A stretch of DNA of 64,000 nucleotides from an uncultured Synergistales bacterium (GCA_905233725.1 CAJOEM010000006.1:1-64000); one strand, 5' to 3'; positions 1-8,981 are shown, counted from the first letter of the stretch. Program-made: numbers and translations. The notes: generated from the sequence alone by a model not told the origin.

Positions 1-27
1 TCATGATTCGAAAATCCTCCCGAAAAA

Positions 28-306
28 TTATTCCTGAACAGTCACAAGCTGTCTGTAGATATTCGGACGCAAACCAAGAACACGTCGCAACTCAAACGTC
101 TGTGACGGCTCAAGCTCGAAATCAAACAAAACGTAAAATCCCTCGGTCTTCTTGTTAATCGGATAGGCAAACTGGCGCTTCCCCCAAAGATCTTTCTTGA
201 GAACGTTTCCGCCAAGATTATTGATTACGCCGGAAATTCTCTCGGACTCTTCTTCCTGATTGTCGGTTTCGGCGCTCAGGATTGCTAACATTTCGTATTT
301 ACGCAC
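28..306 (-). CDS. rpsF: 30S ribosomal protein S6
   Basis: Small-subunit ribosomal protein that binds 16S rRNA as a heterodimer with S18. The 92-residue product has the usual bacterial length. It begins MRKYEMLAIL, carries the KRQFAYPI segment typical of S6 and ends near YRQLVTVQE. The start is GTG at 306, chosen because GGAGGTG lies just upstream. In many genomes rpsF is followed by ssb and rpsR; those would lie outside the window, beyond position 1. A promoter and a leader hairpin lie upstream and are listed separately. Confidence 0.95.
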   Translation of the reverse strand: MRKYEMLAILSAETDNQEEESERISGVINNLGGNVLKKDLWGKRQFAYPINKKTEGFYVLFDFELEPSQTFELRRVLGLRPNIYRQLVTVQE

Positions 307-337
307 TGCAACACACCTCCTCCCCTTGGACTTTTGA

Positions 338-365
338 CCTTTCGTTAGTGCGTTCAGCCGAAAGG
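338..365 (-). promoter_or_regulatory. Leader hairpin upstream of rpsF
   Basis: A perfect 7-bp inverted repeat (CCTTTCG/CGAAAGG) closes a 14-nt loop between the rpsF promoter and its ribosome site. S6 operons are often autoregulated by an S6:S18-binding leader structure. I cannot confirm the conserved bulge of that motif, so a regulatory role is only a suggestion. Confidence 0.35.
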
Positions 366-377
366 TAGGGCTGCGAT

Positions 378-386
378 ATTATAGCA
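378..386 (-). promoter_or_regulatory. Extended -10 promoter for rpsF
   Basis: TGC-TATAAT on the minus strand is a perfect -10 hexamer with an extended-10 TG. No good -35 is visible: the expected place falls inside the terminator hairpin that ends the tRNA-Pro transcript. Transcription would start near 370, giving a leader of about 65 nt. Confidence 0.6.
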
Positions 387-387
387 C

Positions 388-428
388 AAAAAACTCCGCT
401 GACGATCTGGGAGATCAATTCAACGGAG
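388..428 (-). terminator. Rho-independent terminator after tRNA-Pro
   Basis: On the minus strand CTCCGTTGA pairs with TCAGCGGAG (one G-T wobble), with an inner GATCT/AGATC stem, followed by six T. It lies about 57 nt beyond the tRNA-Pro 3' end and immediately before the rpsF -10 element. Confidence 0.8.
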
Positions 429-485
429 GAAAAAAGGAAACTTTATAATGAAAAAATTTTATGTTCTGTCGTGCTGTTTTTCGAA

Positions 486-564
486 TGGTCGGGACGAGAG
501 GATTCGAACCTCCGACCCCCTGCACCCCATGCAGATGCGCTAAGCCAGACTGCGCTACGTCCCG
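486..564 (-). tRNA. tRNA-Pro (GGG anticodon)
   Basis: A complete cloverleaf on the minus strand. The acceptor stem CGGGACG pairs with CGTCCCG, and the 3' end has discriminator A and an encoded CCA (486-488). The T arm contains GGTTCGAATCC. The anticodon stem TCTGC/GCAGG closes the loop ATGGGGT, which places GGG at positions 34-36. The gene lies just downstream of folP on the same strand. Confidence 0.93.
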
Positions 565-619
565 TTGTTGATTTAACAACGCTGGATATTCTAAACTGAT
601 TTTCCCAATGCGTCAAGAT

Positions 620-1786
620 TTACTCGGAATTTTTTATCGCGTCAAGCATATCCAAAATCTGGAAATTCTCGCAAATATCGTGTACTCGCAAAATCTGAAC
701 TTTCCCGGATAAATACGCACTTACAGCCAACGTTCGCAGCAAATTTTTTTGAGTGAAGCGCTTTCTCGAATGACCAACAAGAATCGGACACGCAAATTTT
801 CTCAGGAACTCGATATGTTTCACAAGCTGCAAATTCTGAGAAATATTCTTGCCAAAGCCCAAGCCCGGGTCAAGAATAATTTTCTCGCGCTTAACTCCGG
901 AGTTTTCCAGAATCGCCAATTTCTCGCGGAAATAATCGTCAAGTTCTGAGAGCAAATTCGCATTTTGATTCTCGGAATTATCGGCTCTGAAATTCGTGAG
1001 TACGTATGCAAGTCCGTTTTTCGCTGTAATTTCTGGAATTTTCGCATCAAAGCTAAAGCCGGAAATGTCGTTTATTATGTCAACTCCCTCGAGTGCAGCA
1101 GCGTTCGCAACTCCGGATTTGTACGTGTCAAGAGAAATTATCGCACCAGGGAAATTCTTTCGCAGCAATTTCACCGCAGGAATTACTCGCGCAAGTTCTT
1201 CGGATTCGGAAATTTGTCTCGCACCAGGTCGTGTAGATTCGCCGCCAATGTCGAGAATATCAGCTCCGGATTCCAGAAATTTCTCGGCTGAATGCAAAAT
1301 CTCGCGTTCGGAGCTAAGTCTGCTGTCCGCAAAAAACGAATCTGGCGTGACGTTCATGATCGCCATGAGTTTCGTTCGTCCTGAAAATTTCAAGCTGCGA
1401 TTATTCGGCAAGCTCATTTCCCAGACGTTCACGAAAATATTTCGCAACAAATCCGCAAATTCCTCGCGAAATTCACGCAATCCCCAACAGTCCATCGAGC
1501 GCAATTTTTCGAGCAAATTACGCAGTTGTTTTTCCGTGCCGATTAATAACACGTCGCTAAATTCAGTTTTTGCGTCAATAACATGTTTCGCAACGACACA
1601 ATCTCCGCCGCGCGATAATAACTCCTGCTTCAAGAACGAAGCTGCCCTGAAATCCACGTGTTCCGCGTAAATGTGAAAGTTCCGAAACTTTGGCTGCAAA
1701 AAAGCAATCGCACGCGAATCAAAACCAATTCTTTCGCAAATTCTCCGGAAGTCACTTGCATCTGAAATATTAATCTGTGTAATCAT
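620..1786 (-). CDS. folP: Dihydropteroate synthase with N-terminal extension
   Basis: Folate-pathway enzyme that joins p-aminobenzoate to the pterin pyrophosphate to make dihydropteroate. The catalytic half is clear: NVTPDSF, GGESTRPGA, DIINDISGF, LDPGLGFGK and VGHSRK follow in canonical order. The protein is about 388 residues, whereas ordinary DHPS is 260-290; about 125 residues precede the TIM barrel and match no motif I recognise. The start is ambiguous. ATG at 1786 is preferred; an in-frame TTG at 1792 also exists, and neither has a ribosome site. No other folate genes are adjacent, and the gene is divergent from the secreted peptidase. Confidence 0.92.
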   Translation of the reverse strand: MITQINISDASDFRRICERIGFDSRAIAFLQPKFRNFHIYAEHVDFRAASFLKQELLSRGGDCVVAKHVIDAKTEFSDVLLIGTEKQLRNLLEKLRSMDCWGLREFREEFADLLRNIFVNVWEMSLPNNRSLKFSGRTKLMAIMNVTPDSFFADSRLSSEREILHSAEKFLESGADILDIGGESTRPGARQISESEELARVIPAVKLLRKNFPGAIISLDTYKSGVANAAALEGVDIINDISGFSFDAKIPEITAKNGLAYVLTNFRADNSENQNANLLSELDDYFREKLAILENSGVKREKIILDPGLGFGKNISQNLQLVKHIEFLRKFACPILVGHSRKRFTQKNLLRTLAVSAYLSGKVQILRVHDICENFQILDMLDAIKNSE

Positions 1787-1793
1787 ACGCAAT

Positions 1794-1835
1794 ATTATAT
1801 TCTTGATCTGTGATAATGCTAAATGCGTTTATAAT
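1794..1835. promoter_or_regulatory. Divergent -10 elements for folP and the S9 peptidase
   Basis: TATAAT reads on the minus strand at 1799-1794, only 7 nt before the folP ATG, so the transcript could be leaderless. A second TATAAT reads on the plus strand at 1830-1835 towards the peptidase gene. No convincing -35 sits at 16-18 bp from either, so only the hexamers are firm. Confidence 0.4.
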
Positions 1836-1868
1836 AGATTCTAAATTTTTTCGAAAGGAGTTTTTTTC

Positions 1869-3755
1869 GTGACGAGAATTTTTTTCGCACTGATAATCGT
1901 ATTCGCTTTAATGCCACTTGGAATAGCGTTCGCAGCATTGCCACCGTTGATCCCAATGGAAGATTTTTTCAAGAATCCTGAGATAGCCGGGTTCTCAATC
2001 TCACCGAACGGAAATTTCCTGGCATTCGTGAAACCTTGGGAACGTCGCATGAACGTTTACGTGCGAGAGATTGCAACTGGAACAGAAAAACGAATCACAT
2101 CAGCAACTGAACGTGACATTGCCGGCTTCATGTGGAAGGGCAGCGACAGAATTGTTTTTGCTCAGGATGTTGGCGGCGACGAAAATTTTCACGTGTACAT
2201 AACTGATCTTAAAGGCGCAAACACTCAGGATTTGACACCGTTCGAGAAAGTTCGCGCAATGATCGTCGATGACCTGGAAGAAGACCCGCAGCATATACTA
2301 ATCGAGCTAAATCGCAATAATCCCGAAGTTTTCGACGTGTACAGATGCGACATAAATTCCGGGGATCTCGAATTAATCGCTGAGAATCCGGGAAATATTA
2401 CGGGCTGGATTACGGATCATAACGGCAAATTACGCGCTGCAATCGAAACTGACGGTGTGAATGAAACGTTCCTGTATCGCGCAAACGAATCCGAAGATTT
2501 CCGCAGATTAATCACGACAAATTTCCGCGAGACATTTTCGCCAGCTATGTTCGATTACGATAATAAATTCATGTACGTAGTGTCAAATCTCAGCCGCGAT
2601 AAAGACGCAATATACAAGTTTGATCCGGACGAGAACAAATTGCTCGACTTGATATTCGAACACCCGGAAGTTGACGTTGACGGGATTTTGCACTCGAAAA
2701 AGAAAAAGAAAATCACCGCCATCACATACGTAACGGACAAATTGAATTACAAATTTCTTGACGCGGATCGTGAAGAGATACAGAAGACTCTCGAGGAATT
2801 TTTCCCGGGATTCGAACTTGCTGTGACGGATTATGACGATGATGAGACGAAATTTATCGTGCGGACTTACTCGGACAATTCGCTTGGAACGTATTATTTC
2901 TACAATCGCAACGATAATTCGCTGTCGAAACTTGCAGACTTATCGCCCTGGCTGAAATCCGAAAATCTCGCACACATGCAGCCGGTGAAATTCCAATCAC
3001 GAGACGGTCTCGACATTCACGGATATTTGACGTTGCCGCTTGGAGTTGCCTCGAAAGATTTGCCGCTGGTTGTAATTCCTCACGGTGGTCCGAGTGAGCG
3101 TGATTCTTGGGGATTCGATTCCGAAGCGCAATTTCTGGCGAATCGTGGCATAGCTGTGTTGCAGGTGAATTTCCGAGGTTCGACCGGTTACGGCAAAGAA
3201 TTTTGGCAGGCAGGCTTCAAACAATGGGGACGCAAAATGCAGGATGACATTACGGACGGAGTTTTGTGGGCAGTGTCTCAGGGCATAGCCGATAAATCAC
3301 GCCTCGCAATTTACGGTGGAAGTTACGGAGGATATGCTGCACTCGCTGGCGCAACTTTCACGCCGGATCTGTACGCGTGTGCTGTGAGTTACGTTGGCCC
3401 GTCGAATCTTTTCACGTTACTCGAGAGCATTCCGCCATATTGGGAGCCGTATCGCGAAATGGAATACGAAGAAATCGGTGATCCGATTAAAGACAAGCAG
3501 CTTTTGCATGATGTCTCGCCGGTTTTTCACGCGCAGAATATCAAGATCCCGTTATTCGTCGCTCAGGGCGCAAATGATCCCAGAGTCAACAAAGCCGAAT
3601 CCGATCAAATCGTCGAAGCAGTTCGCAAAGCCGGCAAGGATGTCGTCTACATGGTCAAAGACAACGAGGGTCACGGATTCCAGAATGAAGAGAACAGATT
3701 CGATTTTTATCGCGAGATGGAATCATTTTTCAAGAAGCATTTGAACTCAAGATAA
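1869..3755 (+). CDS. Secreted S9-family prolyl-oligopeptidase-like peptidase
   Basis: Serine peptidase of clan SC, closest in form to acylaminoacyl peptidase or dipeptidyl-peptidase types (S9C). The 628-residue product has a signal peptide ending near residue 22, a beta-propeller-like region to about residue 370 and a C-terminal alpha/beta-hydrolase domain. The nucleophile lies in GGSYGGYAAL (Ser near 484), the acid in GANDPRVNK (near 569) and the histidine in EGHGFQ (near 601). The start is GTG at 1869 with GAAAGGAG 8 nt upstream. It is a single-gene unit ended by a terminator at 3795. A role in breaking down peptides in the envelope is inferred; the substrate is not readable. Confidence 0.9.
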   Translation: MTRIFFALIIVFALMPLGIAFAALPPLIPMEDFFKNPEIAGFSISPNGNFLAFVKPWERRMNVYVREIATGTEKRITSATERDIAGFMWKGSDRIVFAQDVGGDENFHVYITDLKGANTQDLTPFEKVRAMIVDDLEEDPQHILIELNRNNPEVFDVYRCDINSGDLELIAENPGNITGWITDHNGKLRAAIETDGVNETFLYRANESEDFRRLITTNFRETFSPAMFDYDNKFMYVVSNLSRDKDAIYKFDPDENKLLDLIFEHPEVDVDGILHSKKKKKITAITYVTDKLNYKFLDADREEIQKTLEEFFPGFELAVTDYDDDETKFIVRTYSDNSLGTYYFYNRNDNSLSKLADLSPWLKSENLAHMQPVKFQSRDGLDIHGYLTLPLGVASKDLPLVVIPHGGPSERDSWGFDSEAQFLANRGIAVLQVNFRGSTGYGKEFWQAGFKQWGRKMQDDITDGVLWAVSQGIADKSRLAIYGGSYGGYAALAGATFTPDLYACAVSYVGPSNLFTLLESIPPYWEPYREMEYEEIGDPIKDKQLLHDVSPVFHAQNIKIPLFVAQGANDPRVNKAESDQIVEAVRKAGKDVVYMVKDNEGHGFQNEENRFDFYREMESFFKKHLNSR

Positions 3756-3794
3756 TTTGTAAAAATCACAGGTTGTGCTATAATAACTAGAATC

Positions 3795-3844
3795 AAAAAA
3801 ACGTCTTTTGGATCTCGAAATTCGGGGTTCAAGAGACGTTTTTT
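3795..3844. terminator. Bidirectional terminator between converging genes
   Basis: AAAAAACGTCT and AGACGTTTTTT flank a loop of about 28 nt. The A run and T run on either side let it serve both the plus-strand peptidase gene and the minus-strand tsaD operon. Confidence 0.8.
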
Positions 3845-3984
3845 ACAGCTACATTTACAGCTACAAATTTTGCCCACCAAAAACATTCTGCTGAGTGCGA
3901 TTATCCCGCGAAAAAATTGCACGATTTTCACAAAAAACGCGTTGCAGAAATTACGGATTTTTGAGTTCAAGATCAGAATCAGAA

Positions 3985-4986
3985 TCAAAACTTGTGCAGC
4001 GATGGATCCGGATTGAAATTTATGCTCGGAGTTACGCCACGTCGCCAAGCATTGCAGCCAGCCAACGCAATCATGACAGCGTTATCCGTGCAGTTCTTGA
4101 TCTCAGGCAGCCAAGTGCGGAAATTTCGACTACGCACAAAATTTTCACGCAACGAACTATTCGCACAAACTCCACCAGAAATCGCAACGTCTTTCACACC
4201 AGTAATTTTCACAGCAAGATTCACTTTCGCAATGAGTGATTCGATCACGGATTTTTGGAACGACGCGCACAGATCATTCACGTGCGATTCTAGATTATCA
4301 AGTTTGCGTACTTGCCATAACAACGCAGTTTTCAAGCCACTGAAGCTGAACTCGATTTCTCCGGAATTTTTCAATGGAACAGGGAATTTGAACGCTTCAG
4401 GATCCCCGGATTTTGCGAGCTTGTCAATCTCAGGACCTCCAGGATACGGCAAGCCGAGAATTTTTGCAGCTTTGTCATAAGCTTCACCGGCTGCATCGTC
4501 GCGAGTTTCTCCCAAAAATTCGTACACGCCAAAGTTTCGAACAAGAATTATCTCCGTGTGTCCACCAGATACGATTAAAGACAAGAACGGCGGCTTCAAG
4601 TCCGAATTATTAATCAACGGTGCGAACAAATGACCCTCAAGATGATTCACCCCGATTAACGGCACGTGCCAGATTTGCGACAACGCGCGCGCAGTCTGAA
4701 CTCCGACAATCAAAGAACCCATCAGACCCGGTCCACGAGTTACGCATATCAAGTCCAGATTTTCACCAGAAATTTCGCAACATTCGAGAGCAGATTTCAC
4801 CAACGGCAGCAAATTCTCCAGATGTTTTCGGGCCGCAAATTCCGGAATTACTCCGCCAAATTTCGCGTGATCTTTAATCTGGCTGGACAAATAATCGCAC
4901 ATAACACGAAAATTTTCGCCGTCATGATTTATAATTGCGACACCTGTATCATCGCAGCTAGTTTCGATTCCTAATATTAAGCTCAT
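3985..4986 (-). CDS. tsaD: tRNA N6-adenosine threonylcarbamoyltransferase TsaD
   Basis: Transfers threonylcarbamoyl from the TsaC product to A37 of ANN-decoding tRNAs, working with TsaB and TsaE. The 333-residue length is normal. The start ILGIETSCDDTGVAI is the family signature, the metal-binding HLEGH follows, and SGGHTEI and SGGVCANSSLR mark the ASKHA nucleotide-binding fold. ATG at 4986 has GGAG a few bases upstream. It is the last gene of the run murA-P-loop gene-tsaD. tsaB and tsaE are not adjacent. Confidence 0.96.
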   Translation of the reverse strand: MSLILGIETSCDDTGVAIINHDGENFRVMCDYLSSQIKDHAKFGGVIPEFAARKHLENLLPLVKSALECCEISGENLDLICVTRGPGLMGSLIVGVQTARALSQIWHVPLIGVNHLEGHLFAPLINNSDLKPPFLSLIVSGGHTEIILVRNFGVYEFLGETRDDAAGEAYDKAAKILGLPYPGGPEIDKLAKSGDPEAFKFPVPLKNSGEIEFSFSGLKTALLWQVRKLDNLESHVNDLCASFQKSVIESLIAKVNLAVKITGVKDVAISGGVCANSSLRENFVRSRNFRTWLPEIKNCTDNAVMIALAGCNAWRRGVTPSINFNPDPSLHKF

Positions 4987-5005
4987 GATTCTCCTTCACA
5001 AAAAT

Positions 5006-5830
5006 TCACAAAAATATCTCGTTCACGTGAATATTAACTTGCTTGACTTCCATTCCGGTTAAGAAACTCAATCCCATGCGTATCTTTTTTTGCAAATGCC
5101 GGGCGATTTCGAGTGCGCTGCTGTCTCCGAGATTCAGGTCGAGTTCGATATTAATAGTTATACATTCGTCGCGTGATTCCAGTTCGAGTGAGCGTAATTT
5201 TCGCACGTGTTCCTCGTAATCAAGCAATCTGTTGCAAATCTCGATTATAGCGTCGGGTTCAATCGTAACTCTGCCGTTGAAACTGAATAATGGCTTGACG
5301 ATTGTGTTCCTGGAATTGTCACGATCACGTCCCTTGAAGATGCCGCGAATTTGACTGACGAGTTTTCCGGCGAAATTCTTCTGGATTTGCGCTCTTGCGA
5401 CAGGCACAACGTGTTGCTTTTTCTCACGACGTTCACGCAATGCAGCTTCGATTTCCTCGGGTGTAGCTATGTCTGAGATATTTATGATTTTCACGGGGTC
5501 CGGCAATTCGAGACGCGCCGTAATTTTGTGAATCATTTCGACAGACGTTGCGAGAATCATGAGTTTATCCGGAGTGTGTCGCCTGAGATATTTCGAGACT
5601 TCCTCACGATGATCCGGAAACTCGAAAATCGCACGCCTAATCGCACGCAAGCGGTTAATCTCGGATTTTGCGCTGCGTCCGGCTAAGATTCTCCCGCGCG
5701 AAATCACAAGTCCGTCGTCAATAATTACGTCGATGCCGTTCTGTCTTGCGACGTGTGTAGCTCTGTGACTTTTGCCAGTTCCAGCAGGCCCGACAAATGC
5801 GTAGACTTCAGTTTTGAGTAATTCGCCCAC
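5006..5830 (-). CDS. P-loop ATPase fused to a Gls24/Asp23-like domain
   Basis: A 274-residue protein whose function I do not recognise. Residues about 9-20 form a Walker A motif (FVGPAGTGKSH), followed by IDDGLVISRG and a possible switch segment LMILATS. After a basic linker (about 150-180), the last 90 residues (from LFSFNGRVTIEP to KQVNIHVNEIFL) look like an Asp23/Gls24 envelope-stress domain, including ITINIELDLNLGD and VNIHVNEI. Such domains are normally separate proteins of about 110-150 residues. The GTG start at 5830 has no clear ribosome site and begins 6 nt after the murA stop, so translational coupling is likely. The genomic position suggests a link to the envelope. Confidence 0.7.
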   Translation of the reverse strand: MGELLKTEVYAFVGPAGTGKSHRATHVARQNGIDVIIDDGLVISRGRILAGRSAKSEINRLRAIRRAIFEFPDHREEVSKYLRRHTPDKLMILATSVEMIHKITARLELPDPVKIINISDIATPEEIEAALRERREKKQHVVPVARAQIQKNFAGKLVSQIRGIFKGRDRDNSRNTIVKPLFSFNGRVTIEPDAIIEICNRLLDYEEHVRKLRSLELESRDECITINIELDLNLGDSSALEIARHLQKKIRMGLSFLTGMEVKQVNIHVNEIFL

Positions 5831-5836
5831 GGTAAT

Positions 5837-7105
5837 TTACAGGCTGTCGAGCAATTCGACCTTCGCACCAAGAGACCGCAATTTTTGATCTATAGCTTCG
5901 TAGCCGCGCCACACGTGAACCATGTCGTCAACTCGCGTCTCACCCTCAGCAGCAAGTCCGGCGATTATCAACGCTGCACCTGCTCTCAAATCCGTAGCTT
6001 TGACCGTTGCTCCCTGTAATTTTTTCACGCCTTTGATCACAGCCAAGTCACGGGAAATTTTTATGTCTGCTCCCATGCGGTTCAATTCTTGCGCGTAGAG
6101 AAATCTCGACTGGAACACGCTCTCTTCGACCATGCTGACACCGTTCGCGATTGACAGAGCTGCGGACATTTGCGGCTGTGCGTCAGTAGGAAATCCGGGG
6201 AATGGCATTGTCTTGACTGAGATAGGCTTTAGTCTCTTCACGGGATAAACTGTTACGGAATCTTTCGTGACTTTGAATTTTGCGCCGGCTTCTTCGAGTT
6301 TCGCCAGCATAGAGTCAATATGTGACGGAATCAGATCTGTGACTGTCATTTCGCCACGAGTCATCACTCCAGCAAGAATATACGTTCCAGCTTCGATTCG
6401 ATCCGGAATTACGCGAGAATATCCAGATTTTGCACGATCGATTCCTTTTATGCGAACTCCACCCGTTCCTTCGAGTTCAACAGGCACACCTAAATTTCTC
6501 AAAGTCTCGGCGAGATTATCAATTTCGGGTTCACGCGCGATATTTTCGATTATAGTTTCGCCGCTTGCAAGAGCTGCTGCGACCATGAGATTCTCAGTTG
6601 CTCCGACTGATGGGAAGTCAAGATAGATTCTCCGACCACGCAATCTGCCCTTCACCGACGCATGAACGACACCGTTACGAATCTCGATTTCCGCGCCCAT
6701 TTGCTTCAAGCCTTTAAGATGCAAATCTATCGGACGGCTTCCAATCGAACAGCCACCCGGCAATGGCAAAGAAATTCTCCCGCAATTCGCAAGCAACGGT
6801 CCCAATACTAACGATGACGCTCGCATTTTTCGCACGATAGGTTCGGGAGCTTCCCAGCGCAATTCCTCAGGGACTTTGAAGATCGCACGGGAATTATTTT
6901 CTTTTAGGATTTCGACACCCAACGCACGCAATAAATCATACATCGCCGAAATATCGTACAAATCCGGAATGTTATCAAGTGTGAGAGTTCCTCCCCTGAG
7001 AATCAGACACGCAGCAATCACCGGTAACGCAGCATTTTTCGCGCCCTGAGTTTTTATGCTGCCCTTCAGCGGAATGCCGCCGGTAATTTTCAGAACGTTC
7101 TTCAA
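5837..7105 (-). CDS. murA: UDP-N-acetylglucosamine 1-carboxyvinyltransferase MurA
   Basis: First committed step of peptidoglycan synthesis: transfer of enolpyruvate from PEP to UDP-GlcNAc in the cytoplasm. The 422 residues match the family length. The start has the KTQGAKNAALP motif, and the active-site cysteine, Cys119, lies in PGGCSIGSRP. Cys at this place predicts sensitivity to fosfomycin rather than the Asp form. The start is TTG at 7105 with GGAGG in the end of the upstream dehydratase gene. It forms an operon with the dehydratase and the P-loop gene. Confidence 0.96.
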   Translation of the reverse strand: MKNVLKITGGIPLKGSIKTQGAKNAALPVIAACLILRGGTLTLDNIPDLYDISAMYDLLRALGVEILKENNSRAIFKVPEELRWEAPEPIVRKMRASSLVLGPLLANCGRISLPLPGGCSIGSRPIDLHLKGLKQMGAEIEIRNGVVHASVKGRLRGRRIYLDFPSVGATENLMVAAALASGETIIENIAREPEIDNLAETLRNLGVPVELEGTGGVRIKGIDRAKSGYSRVIPDRIEAGTYILAGVMTRGEMTVTDLIPSHIDSMLAKLEEAGAKFKVTKDSVTVYPVKRLKPISVKTMPFPGFPTDAQPQMSAALSIANGVSMVEESVFQSRFLYAQELNRMGADIKISRDLAVIKGVKKLQGATVKATDLRAGAALIIAGLAAEGETRVDDMVHVWRGYEAIDQKLRSLGAKVELLDSL

Positions 7106-7106
7106 G

Positions 7107-8981
7107 TTATTCAGCCTCCAGTTTCACGTATTCTGGAACAAGAGTTTTTAAAACTTCGAGAGATTTTTCCGGTGTAGAGACCGCGTATTCGAGCAAGCCG
7201 TCAAAATTTTGGTTCGTGTCATTATCCTGATCTGCTTTCATATCGCTGACAAAAATTTTCGGGTTCTGAGTTTTTCGCACGGAATTCTCGTCGTAGAATA
7301 ATTCTTCGTAGAGTTTTTCACCCTCACGGATTCCTGTGTATTCGATTTTGATATCGACTCCGGGTTTGAAGCCGCTCAGACTGATCAGCAATTCCGCCAT
7401 CTCACGAATTATAACGGGTTGTCCCATGTCAAGCACGAACAATTCGCCGCCATGTCCGAGAGAGCCAGCTTGAATCACGAGACTTACTGCTTCGGGAATG
7501 AGCATGAAGTATCGTTTCATATCTGGATGAGTTACGGTTACTGGACCACCTGCTGCGATTTGCTTCTCGAATTTCGGAATGACGCTGCCACGGCTTCCCA
7601 ACACGTTGCCAAATCGTACTGCCATGAATTTAGTCTCCGGGAAATTTTTCTGTTCACGTTCGAGGACTTTTTCTGCGAGACGCTTTGTTGCACCCATGAT
7701 GCTGGACGGATTGACGGCTTTATCTGTTGAGATTACGACCATGCGTTCGGCGTGAAATTTTCCTGCTGCACGTGCAAGCATTCGAGTTCCAAAAGCATTC
7801 ACACGAATCGGTTCTCGCGGCGTGTCCTGCATTTCCATCATGGGAACGTGTTTGTGAGCTGCTGCGTGGAAAATAATTTGCGGTCTGTATGTCTTGAATA
7901 ATTCTGTGATTGCGATTTCGTCCGCAACGTCTGCGATAATTGGCTTAACTGGAATGTTCACGTGTAAATCATTCAGGCTTTCGAGCAGCAAATATATTGA
8001 TTGTTCGCCGTGTCCGAGCACGAAGACTTCTTTTGGGGAATTGTGCAGAACTTGTCTGACGATTTCACTGCCGATTGAGCCTCCAGCACCGGTAATTAAC
8101 ACGCGCTTATCTTTGATGTAATTCGATTCCGGGTCGAGATTTATTTTCACGGGATCGCGCCCGAGCAGGTCTTCGAGTTTGACGTTGCGTAATTTTGTTA
8201 CGGAGATTTGACCGCCTGCGAGTTCACGTAGACTTGGCAAAATTCTCACCTGGACGTTTAATTGCGAGAGTGTGTCGTAAAGTTCGCGGATTTTTTTGCC
8301 ATTAACCGATGGAATTGCGATTAACACGACTTTGAAATTCTGAGTTTCGATTATGTGCTGCAAATCTTCAGTTGTGCCGAGAACTTTCAAGCCAGAAACC
8401 TGACGCCCGACTTTGGATTTGTCATCGTCAACGAACGCGTACGGGTACAAATCTGAATCGAATCGCATCAAGTCACGTGCCAAAAATGCTCCGGCTTCAC
8501 CTGCACCGATTATGAGAGTTTTTGCGCGCTGATTTTTTGGGTTAATGTGAACGGATTTCGACATCAGCCACGAGAAACGCAATCCCCCACAGAAAATTAT
8601 TCCCAAAGCAAATGTTAAAACGATTGAGATTCTCGGGTAAAAATACAAGTATTCGCTAACGTAATTTACGATTATGAGTGTTAATATCGAGACGATATAC
8701 GACCAGAAAAATTTTATGCAGTCTTCAGTGCCAGCGTGTTGCCAGATCGTGTTATACTCGCCGAGTGCCGCGAAAATTGCTATGGTTAAACCCGGAAACA
8801 CGATTGATAATTTCAGGCACGCATCTGTGAAGCTGCCCGGTATATAAAAGTTGTATCGAATCGCGTAACCCAGATACGACGCAAACGCCAACAAAACGAA
8901 ATCGAATATCGCAATCACGATCTTGTAACTCGAAATTCGTTGCCAAAGGTTTAACACCGGAAATATTTTTTGAAAACGCAT
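7107..8981 (-). CDS. Membrane nucleotide-sugar 4,6-dehydratase (CapD/WbpM-like)
   Basis: Polysaccharide-biosynthesis enzyme, likely an NDP-HexNAc 4,6-dehydratase acting on the inner membrane face. About 624 residues: four membrane segments (roughly residues 15-130), a first Rossmann-like domain (LIIGAGEAGAFLAR) and a C-terminal SDR domain with VLITGAGGSIGSE. In place of the usual YxxxK the catalytic stretch reads SSIMGATKR, as in WbpM, PglF and FlaA1-type enzymes. ATG at 8981 has AATCGGAGG upstream; a longer frame to 9041 exists but lacks a ribosome site. No glycosyltransferases are adjacent. Confidence 0.9.
   Translation of the reverse strand: MRFQKIFPVLNLWQRISSYKIVIAIFDFVLLAFASYLGYAIRYNFYIPGSFTDACLKLSIVFPGLTIAIFAALGEYNTIWQHAGTEDCIKFFWSYIVSILTLIIVNYVSEYLYFYPRISIVLTFALGIIFCGGLRFSWLMSKSVHINPKNQRAKTLIIGAGEAGAFLARDLMRFDSDLYPYAFVDDDKSKVGRQVSGLKVLGTTEDLQHIIETQNFKVVLIAIPSVNGKKIRELYDTLSQLNVQVRILPSLRELAGGQISVTKLRNVKLEDLLGRDPVKINLDPESNYIKDKRVLITGAGGSIGSEIVRQVLHNSPKEVFVLGHGEQSIYLLLESLNDLHVNIPVKPIIADVADEIAITELFKTYRPQIIFHAAAHKHVPMMEMQDTPREPIRVNAFGTRMLARAAGKFHAERMVVISTDKAVNPSSIMGATKRLAEKVLEREQKNFPETKFMAVRFGNVLGSRGSVIPKFEKQIAAGGPVTVTHPDMKRYFMLIPEAVSLVIQAGSLGHGGELFVLDMGQPVIIREMAELLISLSGFKPGVDIKIEYTGIREGEKLYEELFYDENSVRKTQNPKIFVSDMKADQDNDTNQNFDGLLEYAVSTPEKSLEVLKTLVPEYVKLEAE

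Noticed and set aside
996-1670. A 224-residue plus-strand frame opposite folP
   Set aside because: Antisense shadow of a clear conserved enzyme; no ribosome site and no recognisable product.
3992-4480. A 162-residue plus-strand frame opposite tsaD
   Set aside because: Antisense to conserved TsaD motifs; composition follows that gene.
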